Numbered from the stretch's first letter, positions 8,301 through 18,600 are shown. The stretch: 33,907 nucleotides of DNA from Salipiger thiooxidans (GCF_900102075.1 NZ_FNAV01000030.1:1-33907), one strand, 5' to 3'. Numbers and translations: made by a program. Notes: generated by a model from the sequence alone, not told the origin.

Positions 8301-11300
8301 GACGGGCGGCCCGACACACCGATGCGGTAGGCATAGCGCGAGTCAGATCCCACGCGCTGGTCCAGGTCGCAGGCGAGGCGACCGTCTGAGGCCAGCGCGC
8401 CAGCGGTCTCGTATTCAGATGTGCGGCGGCTGAGGCTGTCGTAGCTGAAGCCTAGCACCCGCCCCAGCGGCGTCCTCTGGCAGACCGGCAGCGATCGCAC
8501 GGGCCCGTCCGAGGCATAGGCCAGGTGGGTGACCTGATCGCGCCCGCGCGGGCCCGCCTGATCCTCAGCAAAGCGCGTGTAGCTGAGCGGGAGCACGCCC
8601 AGCACGTCGTAGACCACGGCCTCCTGCAGGTCGCGCCCGTCGCCTTGGCCCACCACGTTGCCGAAGGCGTCATAGACGTAGTTGCGGCGCAGGACATAAC
8701 CGGCACCGAAGCCTCGGCCCAACTCGGCTGGCGCCTCAACCAGCGCGCTTAGCACGCGCACGTCGTGGCGCACGGGCCGAGCAGCGGCGGCGGTGGGGTT
8801 GTAGCTGCGGCGCTCAAGCGACAAAAGCGCGTCCTCGGCGTAGCCCTCCACCCAGGGCGCGCCCTCGGGCAGCTGGGCGTCCGTCTTGATCAGGGCGAGC
8901 CGGCGTGTGCTGCGTACCGCGTCCAACACGCCGATGGCCTCTAGGCCCGGGTCGTAGTCGGTCTTGTCGCGAAGCGCGCCCGCACGGGTGGCCAGCGCCG
9001 CCCCCGCGCCCGGGGGCTGCACCGCGTGGCCCGCGATCAGGCGGCTGGCCGAAACCTCGCGGTTGAAGCCGTCATGAGCGAAGCGAACAAGTTCTGTGGG
9101 CGCGGGGCAGGTTAAACCGGGCGCGTCTGGCGGGAGCGTCACAGGCGCCGCCGGGTCCACCGCCGCGATCTCCCCTCGCTCAAGCAGGCGCAGAAACTTG
9201 GGCCGCTCGCCGCCCTGCGCCTCTGCTGCGGCGGGGACGGCCTGCCACACCGAATGCACGCAGGACAAAAGGGCTCCGGGCTGGGCCACCGCTGGCTGGC
9301 CGTCAGGCGCGAGCAGCGCCGGCAGCGCAAAGCCCGGCCCGTCTTGGGTGGCCATGCCCACCACGTCCGGGTTCAGCGTGGCACCTGCCAGATTCAGCAC
9401 ATAGTTCAGCTGCAGCTTGGGCCGGCCCGCCAGGCGCCGCGCACTCGCGGCTGGCGCGGTCCCGTCGAAGCTGGTGAAATGCGTGACCGTCAGCCGCGAG
9501 GCCTGTGTGGGCGCGATCGCGCCGCCCAGCGCGTCATCGGCAAACACCCGGCTCTCCACCGTCTCGAAGCCCACGAACTGGCGGTCGACGCTGTCATAGG
9601 CCGGGTTGCGGTAGGAAAACGTGCTGACCTCGATGTCGGCGGTCGCGCTGCGGCCGTCCTTGCCGGACAGTACCATCTGCTTGACCAACGTCACCGGGAA
9701 GTGCAATCCGCGCAGCGCGGTACCGCTGGTATGGGCCCGCGCGGCCAGCGCTTCGTCGGTAGAGGTCACGTAGCGCAGATCCTGCGTACGCCCTGACGAA
9801 AAGGCAAGCCGCGTCATCAGGTTGGCCTTGGACACCTGCCGCGGCCCGAAGCGGTTGAAGTCAATCACCACGATAGGCTTCACTTCGCCAGCGGCGGGGT
9901 TCTGGAAGATCAGGATCTCGGGCTGGCCATCGGCGTCCAGATCTGCCACCCGGGAGCGGCGCACGTCTTGCACCCGCTCTGACAGCTCAAGCCGCAAGGG
10001 CGCCTGGCTGTAACTGCCATCGCCGTAGCCCACCCAGATCAGAAGCTCTGTCACCGTCGCCCCAATGGTGGCGAAGTCCAGCACGCCGTCGCCGTTGATG
10101 TCGGCGTTCCAGAAGGTCTCTACCCCCGTCTGGGTGGGGTCTGGCATCCCGTTGATTTGGGCGAAGACGCCCATCCCGTCGCAATCCGCATTCGCCGCAT
10201 TGGGCCGACCCAAGGGCGCGGTGGCGGCACCGAACCAGAAGCGGTCTGGCGCGGGCGAAAAGACCTGGCCCTGGTTCTCAAAGACGCAGAAACCGCCCGG
10301 CTGGAAGCGCACGAGATCCGGCAGCCGGTCGCCGTTGACGTCCGTTAGCCGGGTGCGTTGGCCTGCGGCTAAGAGGTCGGGCTCGGCGGCAAAGCCCATC
10401 GGCGCGGTCATCTGGATGAAGTCGACGGAACCGGGCTGGGTCAGCTGCCCGTCCGCCCCCCAGCGCGGCGCCTGGGAGGTGTTGAGGTAGAGCAGCCATT
10501 CGGCACCCGCCTCGCCGCCTGCGCGCGCGGTCAAGATATCTGTGCGCCCGTCGCGGTTCACATCCACCAGCCGCGCCCGGCCCTGGGTGAAAGCGCCGAC
10601 GCCGAAGGCCTGCACCCCCACCGCGCGCCCGATGTAGCGGTGGCTGCCGTCGGCCTGCCCGTCGTAGACATGCATCTGCCCGTCGTTCGTCAGCTCCACC
10701 ACATCCGCGAAGCCGTCCCCGAAGATGTCCGCGAAATGGAACGCCGGGTCGCTGAAGACCGGGTTAACGAGGGTGTCACCGCGCCGTAGCGCGAGCGGCT
10801 GCGCCTCGGCGCGGAAGGCGTCTTGGTCCAGCGTGCCGCGGCCCAGGTAGACTTTCGCGTCGGAGGTGGCGCTGGACTGAACCACGTCGATCAGCGAGTC
10901 GGCGTTGATGTCAGCAAGCTCCAGCGTCTCGAAACCGAAGCCCTGCGCCACCTCGATCCCCTCGATCGCGTAGGCCAGCTGGCGCGCTTCTAAGCCGCCC
11001 TGCGTCCAGGTCGAGTAGTCGAAGCGCAGATCCGGCAGCTGCGCGGTGTCTGCGCCAAGGACTGTGCCGGGGTCGAGCGCCCCGAAGCGGTAGAGCGCAT
11101 GCAGTTGATCCAGCACGTTCAGCGAGGAGGCGCCCCGCGCCTGGGCCAAGCGCTCTGTCAGGTCGGCCTCTGCCTGGCGCTGGCAGTGCGGCGCGGTGCG
11201 GATGGCGAAGTCGTCCGGGTCCGCCTGCGCACGCCCCAGGTAGACAAAGCACCATTGCTGCACCAGCCCGCCGTCAAAGCGCGCCTGAAGCCCCACCGTC

Positions 11301-12238
11301 AGCGCCGAGCCCTTCTGCGCCACGCCTGCGCTGTGGGACACCCTGCCCGGCCCCGCCTCGCCCCGCTGGAACTGGTAGACGCTGCGCCCGCCCGCAAACA
11401 CGACCTCGTCGACGTAGCTGTAGCCGTCGCGGCGCGCATAGGCGTAGCGCAGGGTCTCGCCGTTTGGGTTCACCTCTAGCCGCAGAGGCCAGCGGGTCAC
11501 CAGGCCTGGCGCGCCCTCGGCAAAGGCCGCGCCACCGGAAAAGAACTGCCGCGTGCCGTTGGGCAGCCGGACCTCGAAGCCCGCACATAGCGTGACCGGC
11601 AACAGCCGCTCTGGCTGGTCCTCCGCCGGGAGTGGCGGGGGCTCCGGCATGGCGGCCACGCCGCAGTCGGGCACCGCGCGCAGCGCCTGGGTCTCTGACG
11701 CCAGCCGCGGCAGGTTCGCCAGAAACAGGCGGCGCGGCTCTGGGTGGTAGCGGACCTCTATGTGATCTTCTGACAGTACAGGCCGGTAGAGCAGCGCGCC
11801 GCTGTCGGCCTCTCGGCCCATATAGGTCAGACGCACCCCGTCGTAGCTGAGGCCCGAGTAGAAGTCTCCATTCGGGCGGAAGCCCGGAATGGGCGTGCCG
11901 AGGTCCGTATTCAGCGCCACCGACGGTACACTGAGCCGCCAGCCGGCGCCAAATCCGCCGCCCGTGTCCCCGTTGAACTGATTGTATTCAAACGTCAGGC
12001 TGGGCACGAAGCCACCGCGGCTGGGCAGCGACGGCAGCGGCAGCGCGAAGCGCGCCGCGCCTGTTGCCGCCGACAGCTGCAGCGCGCCCTCTTCCTTGGT
12101 GACTGTCCCGCCGGCCTCTGGCAGCGCCACGATCGAAGAGGCGGACTTGTCCTGCGCCGCTCCCATTTGCGCGCAAAGACCCGCCCAGAGGCAAAGCCCA
12201 AGCACTCCAAGGCATCGTATCGCCGCCGCAAACCTCAT
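5360..12238 (-). CDS. Exported SpvB/FG-GAP/RHS-repeat polymorphic toxin with PD-(D/E)XK-like C-terminal tip
   Basis: This encodes 2292 residues, starting at 12238 behind a strong GGAAGGGGAGG. Residues 1-29 are a signal peptide. About 35-190 resemble the SpvB/TcaC N-terminal domain (LPEAGGTVTKEEGALQLS, FGAGWRLSVPSV). About 440-770 carry six FG-GAP/VCBS calcium-loop motifs (DINADSLIDVV, DVNRDGRTDIL, DVNGDRLPDLV, DINGDGVLDFA, DLDADGQPEIL). RHS/YD repeats run from about 1415 to 1900. The RHS-associated core (GLYLFGQRYYDPRLGRFIT, NLYGYANNNPMAFIDPKG) ends near 2103. The variable tip (about 2104-2292) has a hydrophobic stretch, then RIDDAIIRNG and YVAEVKAG, spaced like the D and ExK motifs of PD-(D/E)XK nucleases. 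By family analogy the RHS shell encloses the tip and the DPKG boundary is where it is released. It is the last gene of the operon. No minus-strand immunity gene follows. Confidence 0.88.
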   Translation of the reverse strand: MRFAAAIRCLGVLGLCLWAGLCAQMGAAQDKSASSIVALPEAGGTVTKEEGALQLSAATGAARFALPLPSLPSRGGFVPSLTFEYNQFNGDTGGGFGAGWRLSVPSVALNTDLGTPIPGFRPNGDFYSGLSYDGVRLTYMGREADSGALLYRPVLSEDHIEVRYHPEPRRLFLANLPRLASETQALRAVPDCGVAAMPEPPPLPAEDQPERLLPVTLCAGFEVRLPNGTRQFFSGGAAFAEGAPGLVTRWPLRLEVNPNGETLRYAYARRDGYSYVDEVVFAGGRSVYQFQRGEAGPGRVSHSAGVAQKGSALTVGLQARFDGGLVQQWCFVYLGRAQADPDDFAIRTAPHCQRQAEADLTERLAQARGASSLNVLDQLHALYRFGALDPGTVLGADTAQLPDLRFDYSTWTQGGLEARQLAYAIEGIEVAQGFGFETLELADINADSLIDVVQSSATSDAKVYLGRGTLDQDAFRAEAQPLALRRGDTLVNPVFSDPAFHFADIFGDGFADVVELTNDGQMHVYDGQADGSHRYIGRAVGVQAFGVGAFTQGRARLVDVNRDGRTDILTARAGGEAGAEWLLYLNTSQAPRWGADGQLTQPGSVDFIQMTAPMGFAAEPDLLAAGQRTRLTDVNGDRLPDLVRFQPGGFCVFENQGQVFSPAPDRFWFGAATAPLGRPNAANADCDGMGVFAQINGMPDPTQTGVETFWNADINGDGVLDFATIGATVTELLIWVGYGDGSYSQAPLRLELSERVQDVRRSRVADLDADGQPEILIFQNPAAGEVKPIVVIDFNRFGPRQVSKANLMTRLAFSSGRTQDLRYVTSTDEALAARAHTSGTALRGLHFPVTLVKQMVLSGKDGRSATADIEVSTFSYRNPAYDSVDRQFVGFETVESRVFADDALGGAIAPTQASRLTVTHFTSFDGTAPAASARRLAGRPKLQLNYVLNLAGATLNPDVVGMATQDGPGFALPALLAPDGQPAVAQPGALLSCVHSVWQAVPAAAEAQGGERPKFLRLLERGEIAAVDPAAPVTLPPDAPGLTCPAPTELVRFAHDGFNREVSASRLIAGHAVQPPGAGAALATRAGALRDKTDYDPGLEAIGVLDAVRSTRRLALIKTDAQLPEGAPWVEGYAEDALLSLERRSYNPTAAAARPVRHDVRVLSALVEAPAELGRGFGAGYVLRRNYVYDAFGNVVGQGDGRDLQEAVVYDVLGVLPLSYTRFAEDQAGPRGRDQVTHLAYASDGPVRSLPVCQRTPLGRVLGFSYDSLSRRTSEYETAGALASDGRLACDLDQRVGSDSRYAYRIGVSGRPSLVLSRVRRHADGAAPAGEATWLERLSAFNAFGDPVAELENAASAFGSDGTPRVRVLSLLEYNPNRRVIYRYTPFMLDDAGGFNAAQLFEAGTIPLGAGPNAARISYAYDAAGRLARQIEPSGLRRDTTYGPWGIAWTERYEDTTGPKTVYRTRIENAFGVQATSIGDGKSFPDVTLFARDLRGHLQSLTLPGEAGAPRRFAVNSAGQIERQAVPGLGEMFVAYDTRGRAVKRAHIDQAGNAVRMVETDYDFLDRVVALRGTTRDMGCEAEDCAPMRRYAALSYDVPETSGAPEPGAVPQPLGLPTQVLSFDHHHRPDASEPDLSTVQRWQYDTRGKILRTDVSIGMQRYTERFAYALDGGLSRHRGAGGLDGLFSFGPDGRLSTVSVAHAAVGDGAPQAVIQALGYSPAAQVSDIVYRNGHATQLGFDPATLFLEEIVTTVAASASRPEGRLQDLRLTFNGAGFVTRIEDRRARPAGSGLIDRSGVFSYDVKGQLTAAERYGEALRYDYTPAGAFMQNSAFDPGSLDLSSTRVAGSALLPGSTAGLRYVFDGFGGLSSSPCVRRTSYDPFGRLALVETAAALIRYGYNQEGHRTYVWTEPRAEPDPPHPSCSDETPEARVTFTPTETYRQTRALSDGVLAEEGAAISYVDVGALRVAKLEHTTGKWFYFLKDHITSTDYLMDPDGHPVEQMIYRPYGTEPLVDGAPAREALALAPGAEPPTAPAHHRFAGELYDGGAGLYLFGQRYYDPRLGRFITPDRAFLTDPELCVEDALGCNLYGYANNNPMAFIDPKGQIAETVWDVVNVAMGVYELQKNLQVGNYGSAAIDAIGIASDIFAAAAPFVPGGVGATIKSVRYGDKAIGLATVSRAVDPKGIGKLAEDAATKHFKKEYKHIGSQLHAILETGRTVRIDDAIIRNGKNYVAEVKAGAGRLSKGQSELFLENIRIMRFSGPKTLQKFKDAGVDPEEFVKNYNRLLRWD

Positions 12239-12266
12239 CCCGCGCCCTCCCCTTCCTGCTCCAACA

Positions 12267-14309
12267 TTATGGCACCACGAGCGTCCCCGCGGACCCGTCG
12301 CACAATGTCAGCGCTCCCGGTTCTGCAGGGTCGCGGGTGATCAAGATCTCGGCTGTGGTCCCTTGCGAGAGCTGCGCGGTACAGTCAAACGCGCCAAAGG
12401 CGCTCAGCCGCAGCCTTGCCTCTGCGCCGTCTGACAGATCCAGCGCGCGCCCCTGGCGCTCTGTTTCGGGCTCAAACGTCGTCTTGTTTGCCGTGATGTG
12501 CCCGCCGCGGGCGGCGATGGCTGTCGCGGCCCGAAGCTCGATCTGGCGCAGCTCCGCGATGGTCGCGGAAAGGTTCAGCGCTGAACCGCCAGCGCCGTGC
12601 GCGGCGATGCTGGCCTTGCCTTGCGCGCTGCCTGTCAGCTGCAGCTGCGCGCCTTCCTGCGCGCGCAGGCCGGCCCGGCGGCCGTTGATCAAGCTGTCAT
12701 ACACGTAGACCTCGCCGCTGCAAACGGACACGGGATAAGCCGGCGCGTCGCCCTTTGCGTTGCCGATCTTCACACCACCAAGCGAGACGCGGCTCTCACG
12801 GGCCATCAGCGCGACGCCAAAATCCGTGTTGGGGTTCGTCTGTTCAAGCGTAAGCCGGTGCAGCCGGAGATAGGGCATCGCGTCTACCAACAGCAGCGGC
12901 AGGTATGCGCGCGTCGGGCAGGGAATGTCGCTGCTGAGGCCGTTGATGGCCCGGGAGGGGCCGCGGATCACCGGCGTGCGCGCGCCGTCTTTCCCCAGAG
13001 GTTCGCCCTCCAGCAGGACGCGTTCGTAGCGCCGCCCGCCCGACACCCGCAGCGGGGTGCCGAGTGTGATGTCCTGCGTCAGCACCACCTGCAAGCGGCT
13101 GTGAGATTGGAGGCATCCACTGTCGGTGTTCGGCCCCAGCAGCGCAGCCCGCAGCTCGGCTTCGGTTGCGACCTCAACCGTGCAATGCCCGGCGGGCACC
13201 GGCGGGCAATCCACCACATGGCGCCCCACCGTGGCCTGAGCTTGCCCCGGATCCGCATCCAGCCCAAGCGCCGCCACCAGCGGCCCGCAATTGGAAAGTA
13301 CCAGCTCTGCTTGCGGGTCATAGCGCCAGGTCAACTGGTCCTCGCCGAAGTCGGACGCGCCGGCGCGCGCAGACAGCGGCGCGGGCAGACGAGTGCCGAA
13401 GCCCAGATGCATCCGCTTGGCGGGACAGTCCCCGACTGGCTCCGACCCCAGGCAAAGATCCAGGGCCGGCAGCCCGGTCAGCCTCTCGCGGCCCTCCCCC
13501 CCCAGCGGGGTGGGATCGAGCTTTGGGCCCACCTCGCCGGTGAGCATCTGGCTTAGACCATCCTCGGCTTGTTTGCGCTGCTCGGCACTTGAGAAGATCT
13601 CGCTGACAGGCGTGCCGTTGATACGCCAGACGGGGATGTCCACCGCTCCTGGCCCTTCGCTGACCAGCGGGTCGGGCGCGAGGCGCAGCACGTAAAGCAC
13701 GTCACTTGTGGCGGAGGCGTTGTCGGGCGCGGTCCAGCCGTAAGATTCCGTCCAATGCAGGGTCCAGCGCCCGCCGTTGGACTCTAACGACCCTGGGAGC
13801 TGCCCACCTGCGCTGCCGCAGGTTAGGTTGATCCGGTCCGCGCCCTCCGGAGGCTGCGCTTCCAGCGGGTCACGCGCCGCGGCGCGCTCTATCATGCCCA
13901 GCGCCGCCACCAGCGCCCGGCAATTGTCGGGCACGGCATACAGGCGGTCGTGGACAGATAAGGCCCACCAAACGTCGCCGGCGTCGTCGCGCCAAAAACG
14001 CAGCGGGGCGTCCATCGGAAAGCCGCCCGCAGGGACGGTCACGCCCGGCGCGCACGGCAGCTTTGGGTGCTCTGACTGCTCTAGCACCTCTGCCAGCAGC
14101 TCCTTTGCCTCCTCCGGCGAGGCCTGGGCAAGCGACCGCGCCGCCGCCTCGTTTTTGCAGCCAATCAACTTGAACCGGGCCTTGCCGTAAGCCAAAGCGT
14201 AGCTAGGCTCGGCGTCCTGGCTCGGGAGCGCAAACTCCAGCTGCGGCGCCTGGGCCTGCGCCGCCCCCGCCCCGCAGAGCGCCCAAGCCAACAGCAGCTG
14301 CCACCTCAT
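12267..14309 (-). CDS. Exported protein with duplicated module and probable beta-helix, 680 aa
   Basis: The start is taken at 14309 (MRWQLLLAWALCGAGAAQAQ, a signal peptide) because its ATG overlaps the TGA of the preceding gene as ATGA; longer upstream starts would lie inside that gene. The first half contains a repeated module, recognisable by NCRALVAALGM (about residue 130) and NCGPLVAALGL (about residue 345), each followed some 30 residues later by a cysteine-containing strand (LTC, VDC). From about 460 to the end short beta strands repeat (LRLHRLTLEQ, SRVSLGGVKI, VYVYDSLING, AQLQLTGSAQ, AELRQIELRA), as in right-handed parallel beta-helices of surface or carbohydrate-binding proteins. A 28-bp gap separates it from the toxin gene. 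Enzymatic activity is not evident. Confidence 0.78.
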   Translation of the reverse strand: MRWQLLLAWALCGAGAAQAQAPQLEFALPSQDAEPSYALAYGKARFKLIGCKNEAAARSLAQASPEEAKELLAEVLEQSEHPKLPCAPGVTVPAGGFPMDAPLRFWRDDAGDVWWALSVHDRLYAVPDNCRALVAALGMIERAAARDPLEAQPPEGADRINLTCGSAGGQLPGSLESNGGRWTLHWTESYGWTAPDNASATSDVLYVLRLAPDPLVSEGPGAVDIPVWRINGTPVSEIFSSAEQRKQAEDGLSQMLTGEVGPKLDPTPLGGEGRERLTGLPALDLCLGSEPVGDCPAKRMHLGFGTRLPAPLSARAGASDFGEDQLTWRYDPQAELVLSNCGPLVAALGLDADPGQAQATVGRHVVDCPPVPAGHCTVEVATEAELRAALLGPNTDSGCLQSHSRLQVVLTQDITLGTPLRVSGGRRYERVLLEGEPLGKDGARTPVIRGPSRAINGLSSDIPCPTRAYLPLLLVDAMPYLRLHRLTLEQTNPNTDFGVALMARESRVSLGGVKIGNAKGDAPAYPVSVCSGEVYVYDSLINGRRAGLRAQEGAQLQLTGSAQGKASIAAHGAGGSALNLSATIAELRQIELRAATAIAARGGHITANKTTFEPETERQGRALDLSDGAEARLRLSAFGAFDCTAQLSQGTTAEILITRDPAEPGALTLCDGSAGTLVVP

Positions 14310-15685
14310 GGCGTGCCCCGCGCATCCGCCCAGCATTGCGCGGCTTGCTCTGCCGTGGCGAAGGGTTGGGACGCTTTCAAAATCTCTTTCACCACATGCA
14401 CGCCGGAGCAGAGCTCGACCGCATCTGCCCCCCCCCGCAGCGTCCTGTCCTTGTTCACGCATAGCGGGTTGTCCTTCATCGGCGGGCGTGCGCAAGCCTC
14501 GACCAAATCAGGCAGACTGCGCTGGGTCAGAAGCTGGCAGGCGTAGATGCGGCACATCTTTTCCAGCTGCCGCTCTTGCAAAGCGGTGCGGTTGATGGCC
14601 TTCTCAATGTTGACCAGAAGCGTGTCCGCCCTTTTTACTCGGTTCGGCCGCTCGCTGGCGTCGCTCATCGCGCGCAATTCGGCGCTGAGCATGTCACGTC
14701 CTTCCTCGAACAACGGCAAGAGGTCGGCCCCGTCAGTGGGAGAGATGTAGAGCCGCGCGCGCCAGCGCTCGTACTCGTCCAGAACCTGGTTGGCTGTGAC
14801 GCTAGCGGACTCGTAGCGTTCGGCAATCTCGTCATAGCGCTGCACCTCGCGCCGGTATTGCGCGTTTAGCGCCTCGTAGCGGCGGGTCACCTCTTGCGCG
14901 TCGTGTTTCAGCTCCTCGATCCGCCGGGCAGAGCTTTCGCGCACAAGAACCGCCTGCTCGAGCTTACGGGCGAACATCGCCGCAGCGCGCGAACGGCTGC
15001 CGCCGAAATACTGATCCACGGTCGCCTTCACGGCTTCGTCCGCGATGGCGTCGCGCCTGGTCGGCGCCACCGGAGCCAACTGCCCGCAGGCCACGTCATG
15101 GGCCTCGCCGTTCAGCACGGCCCCGGGGGCGTAGAACCCGGTCATCTCTTCCAAGCGCGCGGCCAGAGACAGGTTGGGGTCCACTGGCGTCGTCGCCTCG
15201 TAATCGATCAGCGCAAAGCGCCAGTCCACCGCGCCGAGCTCTGCCAGCGCGATCCGCCGCGCCCGGCACACGGCGCTTTCGGCGACAAGGCGCGGCGCCT
15301 CGCCCGCGTCGGGGTCCAGCGCATCCAGGCGGCCCTGATGCAGCACGGCTTCATGGGCATAGGCCAGGCCGCTCAGCAGCGCCGCGAATTGCTGTTGCGC
15401 GGGCGGCAGGCCCAGGATCTGCGCCTCGGCCAGCAGGTCCTGCACTGCGGCTAGCTCATCCAGGCTGCGCCCGTCCTCCGGCACCGCCTGGTGGTACAGG
15501 CAGACCGCGCGCTCGAAGGCCACGAAGCGCGACACATCCAGCGACACGTTGCAATTGTCGCGCGCCAGGATCGCGGCCCGAACGGTGTAGCTGTTGGCGG
15601 CGGCGGTGGCCGTCTGCGCCGGGGTCCGCGCTGCGGTGAAAACGGTGAGCGCCGCGCTGGCGGCCAGGGCGATCAGCTGTCTCAT
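14306..15685 (-). CDS. Exported helical/coiled-coil protein, 459 aa
   Basis: A signal peptide (MRQLIALAASAALTVFTAAR, cleavage near TPAQ) precedes an all-helical N-terminal region (about 45-190) with a few cysteines (CNVSL, AVCLYHQ, AVCRARR). A coiled coil spans about 245-310 (RRIEELKHDAQEVTRRYEAL, YRREVQRYDEIAERYESA). The C-terminal 100 residues are cysteine-rich (MCRIYACQLL, EACARPP, LCVNK, LCSG, QCWAD). Both ends overlap neighbours by ATGA, indicating translational coupling. No family is recognised. It may partner the larger coiled-coil protein encoded immediately upstream. Confidence 0.78.
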   Translation of the reverse strand: MRQLIALAASAALTVFTAARTPAQTATAAANSYTVRAAILARDNCNVSLDVSRFVAFERAVCLYHQAVPEDGRSLDELAAVQDLLAEAQILGLPPAQQQFAALLSGLAYAHEAVLHQGRLDALDPDAGEAPRLVAESAVCRARRIALAELGAVDWRFALIDYEATTPVDPNLSLAARLEEMTGFYAPGAVLNGEAHDVACGQLAPVAPTRRDAIADEAVKATVDQYFGGSRSRAAAMFARKLEQAVLVRESSARRIEELKHDAQEVTRRYEALNAQYRREVQRYDEIAERYESASVTANQVLDEYERWRARLYISPTDGADLLPLFEEGRDMLSAELRAMSDASERPNRVKRADTLLVNIEKAINRTALQERQLEKMCRIYACQLLTQRSLPDLVEACARPPMKDNPLCVNKDRTLRGGADAVELCSGVHVVKEILKASQPFATAEQAAQCWADARGTP

Positions 15686-18600
15686 GCGGCGCTCGCGAAG
15701 ACGAAGTACAAGGTGATGACGGATCGGTCATGGGCGCAGTCGCTGGGATGGGCGTCGAGCCGGTAGTCGCCAATGAGCGGCGCGCCCAGATAACGCAGCC
15801 GCGACTCCGGGTCGTTGCGCGGCCCGCCGCTTGGCGGGAAGGTCCGTATGGCGAAATCGCTGGACCAATAGCTGAGAATCTGGTCGATCTGCGCGTCCTC
15901 GGTCGTGCTGCGCAGGAAGGTCTGGGCCTTGTTGCGCGGCGGCCCGATCACGAGCTCGGCGGCCAAGTCAGACGCGCCTTCAGTCACGGGGCGGAACACA
16001 ATGCCCGAACCCTGGTGCGTCAGCGTGTAGCGGTTCCGGCGTAGACCCGCATTGCAGCCGTAATCAATCGCCGCGAACATATCCACCAGCGTCATGTTCT
16101 GCCGGTTGTCCAGCTTGGCAGGGTCCCACAGCACCAGGTAGCCCGCGTCGGCCATGTCCTGCACGCTGCGCACGCCGGGCGAGAGCTGGAAGTCAACAGA
16201 GCCCGTCTGAGCCAGCGACTGCACAAAGCCAGAGCCCGAGGGGATCGGGATCCGCGTCATGTCGATGTTGATCTGGCGCTCGTCAAAGAAGCGCTGGTAG
16301 TCCACCGCGTCGGCCAGCGCACGCAGGCTATCGCCAGAGGTGATGTAGGCCTGCGGCATGGACGGGTCGTCGCCGATGACCGTCAGCACGGTGGCGTAGC
16401 GCCTCCACATCAGATGATGCAGCCGGTTGCCCAGCTCGAGGTAACGCCGCTTGGTGTCGATATAGTCGGGGATGCCGCGCAGCACCTCTGACAGCATCTC
16501 TTGCGTGGCCAGGAATCGGTCGCGTCTGGCCTCGGGATCATCGATCTCGCTGAGCAGCTCGGTCATGTCGGTCTCGCGCTCTTGCACGGCCGACAGGTAG
16601 ACCGCAGTCCTTTTTTGCATCTCTACGTCGAGCGCGCGCCGCTGGCGCGTCAGCTCTGCCGCTTCGCCCACCTGCGCCACGAGTTCTTCGGTGAAGCCCG
16701 TCTCTGCATTGATTCGGTCGGTCAGCTGCCGCATCTCTATGTCGTTGAGCGCGAGCAGTGCCTGCTCGTGCTGGTCGCGCAGGATCTCGATCTCGCGGGT
16801 AACGCCCTCGGATTGCTCTGCCAGCCCTTCGACCTCTCGCTGCGTGTCCTCGACCAAGTCCTTGCGCCCGGTCACATTCTCGATAAGGCGCGTGAGCATC
16901 CCGTTGTCGGTTCCAAGCCGCGCCTCCTCGTCGTCGAGCTTGGTCAGCGCCAGCCGATGGTTCTCAATCGCTTTCTGGTGGGACTGGATGCCTAGGCGCA
17001 GCTGGCGAATGTCATTGTCCAAGAGCGCCGTCTCAGAGGCCTGAAACTCCAGCACGCTGCGCAGCCGCGCATGTTCGGCCGCGAGCCCCGCCACGTTGCT
17101 TGCGCGCGTCACGACGCCGGCCTCGCATTGCAAGCCGATCAAGCTGCGGTTGATCGCGGCCTGAGCAGAGGCGCTCTGCACCCCCGTCCGTTCTCGCGCC
17201 AGCTGCGCGCGGGTCTGTTCGAACGCGAGGTCCTTGATCACCTGGTCCATCGAGATGTTCTCGAGCGCTTGGTTGAGCTGGAGGATCTGCAGCTGGAGTT
17301 GGTCGATTTGTTGCTGCGCCGCGTTGTCGATCTGGCGGAGCCGCATCACACGGTCAATCTGGTTTCGCAGCGCGGCAACGGCTATCAGCGCGTTGTTTTT
17401 TCCATCCGGGACCGAAGTGTAAACCCCACTCGAGAGTCCAGCTGCCGCAATGGTCACATCGGGCAGAGCCGCGGCCCCGACGAGCGTCATCTCAGCGAGC
17501 TGCAGCATTTGTTGAAGGACCTCGACGTTCCCGTTGAAGTCCCGCAGTTCGCGTTCGACAAAGCGCAATTGGGCCTGCACCTCGGCCCGCTGGGCGGCCA
17601 TGTCGCCGCGGCGGCGCTTTAGCACGGCGAGCTCGGCGTCGTAGATGTCTCTGGCCAGATCGGCCTGGGTTCTTAACCCCTCGCAAAGCCCGTCGTCGTC
17701 GACGCGGGCGCGGGCGGAGTCGAGCGCTCTTTGCTGCTCGTCTTCCAGGTCCACGAAGAAGCTGGCGCGGTCGTCGGCGACCACGCATTGCAGCAAAAAG
17801 GCCTGGTAGGCGAGCTCTGTGTCCGCCAGCTGGCTGCGCAGTTCGCAGATCTCTGCGTCGATCTCTTCTTGCAGCCGGATTGTCTGCGGCGCCGGGAAGT
17901 TGCAGGCGTCTGCGCCGTCCATAGGCGTGATCGGCACGGCGTCAGTGATGAAGGCCAGTTGCTGCTCGATCCCGCAGATCTGGGCGAGCGTGACGTCGCG
18001 CTTGCGTGCGCTGACCTCTGTCTTGGAATGTTCGATGCGCGCGATGGCGGCCTTGTCGCGGGCGATGCGAAACTCTTCAGCCTCGATTTGGTTCTGCACG
18101 ATCAGGCGCTGGTTGGCCACGTCCTGCAGCTGGGTGGCGTTCGCCTGCAACTGGCGCTGGTACTCGATCACCTGCCCGTCGAGCGCGTCGATCTGCAGCA
18201 ACAAGTTCAGCCGCAGCACCTCAAAGCTGATCTTCCAGCGCAACTCTGCGCGTAGGTCGGTGGCGCGCTCTTTGTTGAGCACGATGAGGTCCAGCTCCTG
18301 GCGGGCCTCGATCAGCTCTTGCTGGCCTTCCAGCTGCGCCACCTGGCGGGCCAGCGCCATCTCCAGCTCGCGCACGCGGCGGCGGTATTCGAACGTGTCC
18401 TGCTTCTGGCCCAGCGCGTTGACCTGGGCCTCGATGGCGTTGGCGCCGACCTTGGCCTCGGTCTCGAGCTTGCCGATCTGGTGCGCCAAGAGGTTAACCT
18501 GCTGGCCGCGCACCAGGCGCTTGGCGTCCTCTTCGCGGCTGGCTTGGGCATCGCTGGCGTTGGCCCACAGCTCGATCACCTCTTCGATCCTGGCCTCCAC

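Noticed and set aside
7742..8389. Long plus-strand frame inside the RHS gene
   Set aside because: It is one of many antisense frames that arise in GC-rich coding DNA. It has no start signal or domain and covers the RHS-repeat region.
5360..12238. Type VI secretion RHS effector
   Set aside because: The protein has a Sec signal peptide and an SpvB/FG-GAP front rather than a PAAR domain, and no VgrG, Hcp or EagR-type gene is nearby.
12150..12238. Lipoprotein signal in the RHS protein (AGLC at about residues 19-22)
   Set aside because: Leucine directly before the cysteine does not fit a lipobox; an ordinary signal peptidase I site near GAAQ is more likely.
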